Shown: piece after piece, positions 22,234-30,864 of the stretch
Position numbering within the stretch: position 1 is the stretch's first letter
Layout: each line of letters starts with the position of its first letter
Origin: Psococerastis gibbosa
Taxonomy: Eukaryota; Arthropoda; Insecta; Psocodea; Psocidae
Assembly: GCA_963971405.1 (NCBI GenBank)
Contig: OZ020484.1
Location: forward strand, 22,878,001 to 22,942,000
Direction: 5' to 3'
DNA: 64,000 nt
Program-made: the position numbers and the translations under genes
The notes under the pieces: model-generated
What the model saw: only the letters and a program-made list of their open reading frames with translations
The model's database searches: none
Told to the model about the DNA's origin: nothing

Positions 22234-25200
22234 TCATAGCAACACCTTAATTACTTTGTCGATCTTCATTCTGCACAAGGGGCACCTGCCAGATTGTCGC
22301 CAAATTATTTTAGCGCATTGGTAACATGAGTATAAGTGTGCCGTATAACCATGGGCAAACAGTCCATTCTTAGGACGCTCCAAACATATGTCGCATAATG
22401 GGCCTATGTTCCTGTGTCTACTAGGCCCATCCACCACGTCAGCATCTTGAGAAGATTCAATGTAAATTATTCCTGAATGCTGAGTCAAATTCTGGGTGTT
22501 TGATTGCGATACAGAATCATTATCGTCATTATGTACGCTCATTTGGGTCTCAGGCAGTTTTGTAACTTTAGCACTTTTGTTATGTTCTGAAGTAAACGAT
22601 TCATCATTAATAATAGTACTCGGCTGCGAATGATCATCATAATCTAGTACGCTCGTTTGCGACTCAGGAAGTTCTGGAACTTTAGCGTTTTTCATATGTT
22701 CTGAAGTAAATGATTCACTATTAACGATACTAATCGGCTGCGACACAGTTGAATTTACATTACTGTTATTGGACAATTTTGGTGAAACTGGACGAGTCCT
22801 GACGACTATGCCATCCCTCGATTGCAACACGGTAGCAAGAAAACTTTTCTCAATTCCTGACGCACACAGTTCGGTGTTAGCTTGCCCTGTTATTTCCCCA
22901 AAGGTATTCTTGTCTAATTTAGCTCTTTTTGACTGTGACTGAAAACCAATGGAATTACCCTCTTCATCACTTATCCTATTTCTTTTTGAATCCGGCTTTT
23001 CGAAGCTTTCTCTAACTGCCGAAATTGACGGTTTCGGACAGATTCCGTTGCCAGGTTCCAAGGCAGAAGACGCACCACTGACCAGTTCCAGTCCCAAGGT
23101 AGTCCCAGTTTCAAATGAGGACGGATGAGACAAAAGACTCATGCTCCGCTTCGATGTCAAAGACACGCCACTATCATACTTAACAAGGCGTCTGCGCTTC
23201 CTAAAGGGAGGAGGCCTCGCAGGAAAGAAATTTTTTCTTATCTTGTAACACTTATCGCAGAAAGGTACATAACGGTTGTAGTTATGGGCCTGAAATAAAA
23301 ATAATAAAATTTTAAAATCAGGCTTGGCAAATAATCACGATTTCCGATTTCAGCTGTAGATAATGATTAACACGGAATAGGGTTACATCATTCCTTTGCT
23401 CTGCGAGCCTAGCACGGAATACTGCACGGCACAACCGTTCTTTTGTAGAAAGCGGTGCCGTACATTAATCCTTACCAATACGTCTTCTCATGCGACGGTG
23501 GTTAACTTACTCGTAAACAAAGGTTAGTTTTTAATTGTTTTTGCAGGTTCGCATATTTAACACGTAACCATGAACAGGAATCAAATGTGAGGAAATGGGG
23601 GAACAGTAAAATGTTAGCCCTTTGTTAGCTTACTTATCGTAATTTGAGTAATTTAACTATAAACCGCTAGGAAGTAACGGAACAACAGAAGCCCCAACCT
23701 ATAAATCTCATGTTCGTTTCACTATGGTCGGGTTCTCATTCATCCACGCTTCTAGCGTGGCCGCTCAACTAACACCCCGCGGCCCGCACACTACTATTAC
23801 CCCCTCTCAGCAGACCAGCAAGTACGCAGGTTCTGTGTAACCTCCATCCGGACCGAACCATTGTTCTGACTGCTCTCCTAGACACGCTGCTGTACATCAA
23901 GGCTTTCACCAAATATCAGTGGGGTTTAACAAGCTATGACCAATGGTCCCATTTATTTTCTTTTAAGGAGATTCATCTACCTATTGAGACAGATAGAAAC
24001 CTACACTGTCAATACGGCACGGGTTTTTTGTGGTTAATACTACTGTACTATATCCTGATTTAGTGAATAATACTTCACATTGTTAGCGTTTCACTCTTGT
24101 GCTACTGACTATGATCTTTTTAGGGAATATAATATAATTCCTTTATTAAAGTTGAGTCGTCTACATAGCGTTTTAAAAGGGCGAAAGCGGGGTCAGCGAT
24201 TATGCGATGTTTTAGTGTAGTTTAATAGTGCAATTTGTTAAAATTTATAAGGGAAAAAAGGAACTGTTATGAAATCTTCCTTCCAGAGCCCAAAGGGATT
24301 TTTTATTTATAGATTTGAAAAATTCAACGTTTTTGAAAGCTAATTGGCGTGTATTGTCTTGCAATTGTTTAAATTACGATTCATCATTTGCCCATTAAAT
24401 AAAGGATAAAATAGCAACTTCATTACCAAAATGCTTGGCGGGATTCAAACCCACGATCTCCTCCTAACCGGGGCGTCGTCTTAACCGCTGAACTACAAGG
24501 CCAGACTGAACAGTTGATCAATATTCTCTACTTACATGCATGATTCATATTGCTTGACAGCTTAGCACAGCTAGACAACTATACTAACCGAACAGGTCTG
24601 TGAGCTCACTTAATCCCAGCAAGACAACGCCCCGATTAGGCATAAATGGTGGGCTCGAATCCCGCCAAGCCGTCTTTCTATTATCTTCTAATTTCGGTTA
24701 TAACGAGGAGGTTTCCTCTTCAACCAAAGTTAATTTAATGTCAGTGTTGTATATACCACATATAATACTAGTACCTATGTTGTTTGAATTTTAAACAACT
24801 TACTTTGCATTGGGCGCAATAAACAAAATCAAAGTAGTCCTGGCGAGGCAATTCAGGATCGACATCAGAGTTGCTTGTGGGTGACGTTGAAACTTCTACC
24901 GACTTATCAGCCCAAATTTCCTCCTCAGCCTCAAAAAGGAGGTTTCTGTCGTAACACACAGCGGCCGCTACAGCTCCCAACTGAGCTATTTCCTACACGG
25001 GAAAGACAGTTTGCACATTGAAATTACAATAAACATTAAAAAAATAAGTGTTATAATATTTTCATTAAATAAAACACCCAGCGCGTCCTGCCCGAGCCGA
25101 CATCTACGCCAGAAATGCAGAGGCACTAATGAGCTAAGGACGGGTAGTGCGACTGTGAGGTTTCTACTATTAATGAGGCAATATATTAGTTATCTACATT

Positions 25201-25818
25201 CTACATATAAGAAATCAAAAGGTTTAGTAGTAGGGTAGGGTAGTAATATACCAGTGTCTTCGCTTTATTGGAAAATAAGCTTAAATGGCTAATACAGGCG
25301 TGCACCTTTCATGATATAAGAGGCCACTGAATTGGACAATTATTTAAACAAAGATTCTTTAATTTAATAAGAGTTCGTTCTGCCAGCCTGCTATGGCCCA
25401 GGTGGGCTATACCAAGTTCACCGGACCATCATACAATAAGGTACTTAGCCCCCTTCAGGAAGTTGCATGGCACCCATTGCCTTTGTTTAGGATCTTGTGG
25501 CCCTCTGCTTCATGTAATAATTAAAAAGTAACGTACGGCAATTTCGTGCTCTTCATCAGAAGTATCTGTCGAAAAGAATGGATTTGGGGTGTCAGGAGAA
25601 AGATGGGCAACTTCATATTCAATTATGTCCCCGGAATCCGACGATTCTTCTTTCTTATCCAAAGATATTGGCTGAGTGGCACATTCTGATTCACAGCTGG
25701 AACCGCAAGAGTCGCAGGCACTAGGAATTGGTACTTCAATTAAGTTACATATCTTATCAGTCCCAAGTTGGAGCACGGGGCCTCCCACATCCCCCATCTG
25801 CGATGATCCTGGCTCCAT
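22234..25818 (-). CDS. MDM2: MDM2-like RING E3 ubiquitin ligase
   Basis: Modelled with three phase-0 exons: 25818-25537, 24992-24804 and 23289-22234 (donors gtacgt and gtaagt; acceptors ccgtgtag and tttcag), 508 residues. MDM2/MDM4 proteins bind and ubiquitinate p53. Visible domains: an acidic central region (IIEYEVAHL, then TDTSDEEHE) like that of MDM2; a RanBP2-type zinc finger split by an intron (YCAQC at about 152, then FCDKC at about 167) followed by NFFP; a Ser/Thr-rich linker with a doubled SFTSEH segment; and a C-terminal C2H2C4 RING (CDICLERPKNG, HGYTAHLYSCYQCAK, CPLC) at 455-508. No SWIB p53-binding domain is seen; a TAA precedes the chosen ATG in frame, so a missing upstream exon would have to splice inside this exon. 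Minus strand, tail to tail with ISCU. Confidence 0.85.
24431..24503 (-). repeat. tRNA-like SINE head (family C)
   Basis: Read on the minus strand it looks like a tRNA: GGCCTTGTAGTTCAGCGG..., a B-box-like GTGGGTTTGAATCCC and an end near CCAAGC. The acceptor ends and anticodon stem do not pair well, and related copies occur at 24607-24678 (+) and 38728-38790 (-). It is therefore taken as a SINE fragment rather than a functional tRNA. It lies in intron 2 of the MDM2-like gene. Confidence 0.55.
24607..24678 (+). repeat. tRNA-like SINE head (family C), inverted partner
   Basis: aagacaacgccccgattagg and ggtgggctcgaatcccgcca repeat the sequence at 24431-24503 in the opposite orientation, about 100 bp away. 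Confidence 0.5.
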
Positions 25819-26084
25819 TTAGCTAGATCCTTCAGCCACTGCATGCTTCAGATATTTTTGGTAGAAGCCTATAACCCACTGGTAAAACCAAATTAACAAA
25901 CAAGAAGGTTCCCGCATGGCTAAAAATAAATGAGCACCTGCACCAGTGCACCACTGCATCAGTGTCCAGCACTCCAGCAGCACTCCAGTGCACCGCCACC
26001 GCGCACCAATAAATTATTATTAAAATGAGCGGGCGTGCGGACGAGCGTGGTTGCCGTAGTTACGATCACGATCACAATCACATA

Positions 26085-26141
26085 AATGCTGGACTCCCTC
26101 CTTGTTACTGCGCATGTGTCAGGACCGAGGACTGACTGAAC
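26085..26141 (-). promoter_or_regulatory. Upstream segment shared (inverted) with the MRPL30 promoter region
   Basis: On the minus strand gtcctgacacatgcgcagta acaagga...tccagcattta parallels 30730-30795 (gtcctgacgcat...gcatgcgcagtaacaagga...ccagcattta). Each copy points toward its own gene: about 270 bp before the MDM2-like ATG here, and 70-130 bp before the MRPL30 ATG there. atgcgca is an NRF1-type half site. A regulatory role is inference. Confidence 0.4.
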
Positions 26142-26241
26142 CAGTGTTGCCGGACGTGTAATATGAAATATCACGCCACTGATGTTGAAAATTCACGACA
26201 TATCACGCAAGCAACTAATCGGCTAATATATATGCATATTA

Positions 26242-26244
<3 letters not shown>

Positions 26245-26275
<31 letters not shown>
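26245..26275. repeat. (TA)n microsatellite
   Basis: About 15 TA dinucleotides in the left part of the hAT element. Confidence 0.95.
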
Positions 26276-26278
<3 letters not shown>

Positions 26279-26589
26279 CATAATTTATATTAAATTTTTT
26301 AATATGGTAACTAAAAAATTTGTCGTTTGTTTTGCTAATTTCATCTAACAACTTCTATGCTAAGCTTATAGTGGGGCTGAAAAATCTGTGTGAATTATTT
26401 TTCTTACTTCCAGTGGCGTAACGATCCACGGGGGTGGCGGTGTTTAATTCGCCCCCCCCCACATTTTCATGATAGTGTAGAATAAGGGGAAAACCGTTCT
26501 CAAGGACTTTCGCAGCATTTAAATTAATGACATTAGTGTCCGTCGCACAGGGGCCCGGGGGTTCGGGAGACGTGAACGGGGGCCCCAAG

Positions 26590-27690
26590 GGTCGTAACTC
26601 GTAATGAATATAAATACAAGCAAGGGGGGCCCGGGTCAAAATTTTTGAAAAATAAGCCTGAAATAATGACGGGGTTTTACGCAATTTGATAGGAGTAATG
26701 ATTAAATTTTCCAGACAATTAATATAACTACATGTACAAATTACAGGGGGGGGGGGGGTCTCCCCGGGTGAAATTTTTTGAAAATAGGGCTGAATTGGTA
26801 AGGGTTTTACGCATTTTGATAGCACTAATGTTTAAATTGTACAGACGATGAATATAGCTAACAAGGGGGGCCGGGGGTCTCCCCCGGGTGAAATTTTTTG
26901 AAAAATAGATCTGAAACAGTGGGGTTTTAGGCATTTTGATAGGTTAACGTTTAGATTTTACAGACAATGAATCTGTAGGAGGTTGATTTAGTTGGAATTG
27001 AATAGGCGGTTAAATGTAGAATGACTGTATTGAAGTAGTTTCGACTCTACTTGGTATGTTGGTAAGAGTGACTTAACAAACATGATTACAATATCAGGTG
27101 TGTGAAAGGAACGATACAAGCTAACAATTAATAATGGATTTAACCCAGCCTGCTTCCATGTAGACAAACGAACTCTGTGTCCACAGCTAAAGGAGCTGAT
27201 GATACACAAAGGGTAGCTTAAAGATATTATTGAATAAAGGAAATAAATGCGTAAAAAGAAAATTGAGGAATATTGAATTATGTGAATGTGAACAGCGCTA
27301 TTTACCGGGGAAAAGGTGAAGCTGGAAGCAGACTGGTTATTACACATGTGGGACTAAGTGGTCCCCCCAAATCCAATTACGAGCCGAAGGGGGGGGGGGG
27401 TCTCCCCCGGGTGATTTTTTTTTTTTTTAAATAGGTCTGAAACAGTGGGGTTTTAGGCATTTTGATAGGTTAACGTTTAGATTTTACAGGCAATGAATCC
27501 AATTACGAGCAAATTCTTGAAAGATGAGCATGAAATGGTGGGGTTTCATGCATTTTGATAGGAGTAACGTTTCTATGTTTACAGGCGATGAACATAGGCT
27601 AATTCCAAACGAGGGGGTCCAGGGGTCTCCCCCGGGAGAAGATGTTTGTTAAATAGACCTGAAATACGGGGTTTTACGCATCTTGCCAAA
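26590..27690. repeat. G-rich minisatellite, unit about 115-125 bp
   Basis: Degenerate tandem units each contain a ggggtctcccccggg palindrome, then gaaattttttgaaaaatagg, a run like ctgaaatagtggggttttac, gcattttgatag and a cagacaatgaat end. About six units are recognisable, interrupted by the solo LTR. The same unit recurs inside the hAT element at 45103-46156 and near 50175-50440. Confidence 0.75.
26974..27369 (-). mobile_element. Solo LTR of the CsRn1-type family
   Basis: 396 bp, about the length of the LTR at 5035-5421 and similar to it throughout in the opposite orientation (for example agcagactggttattacaca). It is flanked by the 4-bp duplication AATC (26970-26973, 27370-27373). It is clearly diverged, so it is an older insertion than the full element at 5035-10360. 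The internal region was lost by LTR-LTR recombination. Confidence 0.9.
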
Positions 27691-28360
27691 AATGTTTAGA
27701 TTCTTCAGATGAGCACTTTATTATGTTATTACTTTTTAAATAATTCGGCCCAAAATATTGACTTTCTATAAAATCGTGGGGTTTTAAGGCTTTAAGTGGT
27801 CGCCTTATTCGCTTGAACAAAAGAGTTCAACCTCTTTTGAGACATTGTGGTTCGTAAATAAGTAGTTTTTTTTAATTAATTTTCAATCAGAGAAAGACCT
27901 CTCATGTGGCATTTCTTTGTTCTATAATATGCATGTTTATTATCTTGTTCGATTTTGCGCCCATGTGGCGCAGAGGCAGACAAATATGAAATAATGAGCA
28001 AATCACAATGGCCGCCCGCCGGCCGAGTAGATTTGGAATTTGATTTTTGGAGTTGTGTTGGGGTCTTGTCACTTGTGGTCTGTGGTCCTAGATCAGGTAA
28101 GGTAAACAGTATTTTTCGCGCATTTTTTTTTTTTTTAAGTTTTCATTTTTCCTGGGTTTTAATTTTTTTTATTATTTTATTGGTTTAAATTTCAATATTT
28201 TTATTTAATTATAAAATCAATTTTGTCTAAAATACACGCACTTTACACGCACATCACGCAAGCTCTGAAAATACACGCATTTCGTGATTTTTCACGCAAA
28301 ACGGCAACCCTGGACTGAACTGGCTCTACCTATTGATAAATGGGGCTCTACCCACAGTAT

Positions 28361-28561
28361 AAGGCGTATTTTGTTACACGAATATTTTACATTTGAACAC
28401 AAATCCGTATTAGAAGTTGGACCAATCAGGGAACAGGAGGAAAAGAAGCAAAAAATGCAGTTTGTTAACAGAATGAGCGTATTGTGATATTCAAATATTA
28501 TATTCTAAGCAGTAGACATGAATTCAAATTAAAGGCGCCAATCCAAAATTTGAAGAAAATA
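28361..28561 (+). repeat. Segmental duplication, copy 1
   Basis: About 200 bp nearly identical to 29010-29202 in the same orientation, starting aaggcgtattttgttacacg. One frame is open over the first 110 bp (RRILLHEYFTFEHKSVLEV), with no homology I can name. The copies differ by a 12-bp deletion and scattered bases. Confidence 0.85.
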
Positions 28562-28623
28562 AATTATATCAGCATCACCCGTTATAAAAAATAACTTAAA
28601 ACAACTAACTAAGAAAAATAAAG

Positions 28624-28729
28624 AACCAGTAGAAATTGGGCTGATGGGCCGTGGTTGATTTGAAAGTTGATTATGGAAGTTGACTTTCATATCGACTATG
28701 GACCATCAGCCCATTTTCTACTGATTCTT
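28624..28729. repeat. Hairpin, 106 bp
   Basis: Inverted arms ccagtagaaattgggctgat and atcagcccattttctactga with an inner pair ttgaaagttga/tcaacttccat-like stem. It lies between the two duplicated segments. Confidence 0.7.
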
Positions 28730-29009
28730 CATATGACTCTGGCCGCGAAAGCCTTTGCAGTTACATTTTAAAAAATAAACCCTATAAAAAGTCACACCAA
28801 CAGCATAATATTAACCATTAACACGATAGTCATCACAAATCCAAGATGTCAGCCTAGCGTAAACAAATTTTTGTAAGCCAAAATCGTGGCAAAACTAAAA
28901 AAAAACTTAACAGAAAAAAAAATGAATATCTGATCTACCTCCCGACCAAGATTAAATATTATGGAATACATAATACTAATCCTGTTCTCTAATCCGGGTT
29001 AAGAATACT

Positions 29010-29202
29010 AGGCGTATTTTGTTACACGAATATTTTACATTTGAACACAAATCCGTATTAGAAGTTGGACCAATCAGGGAACAGGAGGAAAAGAAGCAAA
29101 AAAATGCAACAGAATGAGCGTATTGTGATATTCAAATATTATATTCTAAGCAGTAGACATGAATTCAAATTAAAGGCGCCAATACAAAATTTGAAGAAAA
29201 TA
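29010..29202 (+). repeat. Segmental duplication, copy 2
   Basis: Partner of 28361-28561; ends just before the foldback element at 29217. Confidence 0.85.
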
Positions 29203-29216
29203 TAATATATAAATTA

Positions 29217-29570
29217 GGCGGGGTTTCCACCGACCGGCTAGGGGCTGGGCTAAATACAAATACTGTGACGTGGTAACAGACATTCAAGACTTAGGCGGTG
29301 TTTCCACCGACCTCGCATTACAGAATGCAAATGACAATGACGGAAATTAGAATTTTTCTTTTGATAGAAATCTATTAAAATGTTTGTACTTAACATATCC
29401 CATGACGCCATTTTTTAATTTTAATTTGTTTGTGATTTTACTGTATGATCATTGATCAATTTTAACTATGTCATAGAGGAAAATAAACATTTCCGTCAAT
29501 TCTGCAATGCGAGGTCGATGGATACCCCGCCTAGGTCTTGAATGTCTGCTACCACGTCACTGTTTTTGTT
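29217..29570. mobile_element. Foldback MITE with an inner foldback
   Basis: The outer left arm ggcggggtttccaccgaccg runs to gacgtggtaacagacattca. An inner element (29294-29531) interrupts it, and the arm returns as tgaatgtctgctaccacgtc. The outer right terminus is lost at about 29570. The same nested arrangement as 19542-19927, so an already composite element has moved or been duplicated. Confidence 0.75.
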
Positions 29571-29576
29571 GGTTTA

Positions 29577-29956
29577 GGCGCCCATTCCATTGACCGGCTA
29601 GGGCTATTTCCAAAAACAGTGACGTGGTAGCAGACATTCAAGACTTAGGTTGCATTTCCACCGATCTCGCATTGCAGAATGCAAATGACATAGACGGAAA
29701 TTAGAATTTTTCTTTTTATAGAAATCTATTAAAATGTTTGTACTTAACATATCCCATGACGCCATTTTTTAATTTTAGTTTGTTTGTGATTTTACTGTAT
29801 GATCATTGATCAATTTTAACTATGGCATAGAGGAAAATAAACAATTCCGTCAATTCTGCAATGCGAGGTCGGTGGAAACTTCACCTAAGTCTTGAATGTC
29901 TGCTACCACGTCACCGTTTTTGGAAATAGCCCTAGCCATCCAATCGAATGGGCACC
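29577..29956. mobile_element. Foldback MITE with an inner foldback
   Basis: Outer ends ggcgcccattccattgaccg and a reversed copy ending gggcacc at 29956, flanked by TTA and TAA. The inner element is 29648-29885. It is a third copy of the composite structure, directly next to 29217-29570. Confidence 0.78.
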
Positions 29957-29960
29957 TAAT

Positions 29961-30332
29961 TGCTAGGTATTATTAATAATGACAGCTAACTTAATTAGTT
30001 GCTGTTTTGACTATTTTCAATGATGAAATCGAGAATCTACTGAATTGTATTATATGTCGTGCTGTAGGCCTATATGGTCTTTCGCCCAGTAACTGGTTAA
30101 GTTAGCTGCCAAAATTAATAATACCTAACGATTAACCATTAATTTTGATAAAGTTAAAGTTATGGAATTTAAAAATATAGCCTAAAAGTAAAACCTATAG
30201 GTAGGTATGCTATGATCAAAATCCAGTAGATACCCGTTGCATATAGGCTTATAATAATGTTTAAGGACTATGAAAAGCTATTGATAAAAATGAGTCCTGG
30301 AGGTTTTACTTTTAGGCTATATTTAAAAATTC
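29961..30332. repeat. Two further inverted repeats
   Basis: First: ctaggtattattaat...cagctaacttaa (29963) pairs with ttaagttagctg...attaataataccta (about 30097-30128). Second: aatttaaaaatatagcctaa (about 30160) pairs with ttaggctatatttaaaaatt (about 30314-30333). No coding. Confidence 0.65.
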
Positions 30333-30377
30333 TGGAACTTGGAAGTTGTACACCTTCCTCGTTGGAGGGGTAGAGCC

Positions 30378-30720
30378 AATGGGGTTCATTTGTGACGTCA
30401 TTTTGTAGATGGCAGGACCAGTTGCAATGATATCAAAGCGTTGATTTTTCCATAAGCCTCAATACTATTTCAAAATTATATTTAATTACATATTATTTTA
30501 AAGTGATATTTATTTTCTATAAATCATGGAGAATATATATATTAAATTATATGCAGCGAAGTAAGGTCCAGGCATAGTAAAAATATTATAAAAAATATTA
30601 AAAGAATTAATTAGATGCCAAGAGCTTAGTTTTCACATGCAAACGGCGGCCATTTTGAATAATATGGATATCGGTTTGTCGTCAGCGAACCTAGTGACCA
30701 AAACTGTCCCTACAGAACCT
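30378..30720 (+). repeat. Dispersed repeat R1, copy b
   Basis: Continuous copy of the repeat at 128-1075 without the MITE block; the empty site is ccataagcc at 30451-30458. Its 3' end (30677-30720) contains the 45-bp segment shared with the ISCU upstream region. It ends about 145 bp before the MRPL30 start and may supply its promoter. Confidence 0.75.
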
Positions 30721-30729
30721 TATTGGACT

Positions 30730-30795
30730 GAGTCCTGACGCATGACGCATGCCGCATGCGCAGTAACAAGGATCAAGGCCAGCATTTAAGTTTTC
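30730..30795 (+). promoter_or_regulatory. Probable MRPL30 core promoter region with NRF1-like site
   Basis: ccgcatgcgcagt matches 10 of 12 positions of the NRF1 consensus, a common activator site of nuclear mitochondrial genes. It is 100 bp before the ATG. The segment is shared in inverted orientation with 26085-26141. Function is inferred from position and motif. Confidence 0.45.
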
Positions 30796-30864
30796 GTAAT
30801 TATTCAAATATAATATATTATTAAGTACAAATAATAATTATAAAAATTAATAAAATTATAAAAA

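Larger units (their letters stand above)
26142..28312. mobile_element. Composite hAT element with solo LTR and G-rich minisatellite
   Basis: 2171 bp. Termini CAGTGTTGCCG (left) and CGGCAACCCTG (right) are inverted repeats, and subterminal tcacg/cgtga motifs recur at both ends. An exact 8-bp target duplication GACTGAAC flanks it (26134-26141, 28313-28320), diagnostic of hAT. No transposase frame is visible. It contains a G-rich repeat array (26590-27690), a nested solo LTR and a possible exon-like segment (27991-28099, open and ending in cag/gtaagg) of unknown origin. Confidence 0.85.

Noticed and set aside
24431-24503. Candidate functional tRNA gene
   Set aside because: The acceptor ends do not pair properly, the anticodon stem is poor, and diverged copies exist at 24607 and 38728, as expected for a SINE.
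24768-24980. Independent small ORF on the minus strand starting at TTG
   Set aside because: It is the internal zinc-finger exon of the MDM2-like gene (24992-24804); the first codon is read-through exon sequence and the 3' end is intron.
27955-28188. Exon-like plus-strand ORF ending at cag/gtaagg
   Set aside because: It lies inside the hAT element near its right end, has no homology I can name and no downstream exon; kept only as a remark under that element.
28284-28487. 67-codon ORF spanning the right end of the hAT element
   Set aside because: The ATG is in the transposon terminus and the body is in the duplicated segment; no family recognised and copy 2 has no equivalent start.
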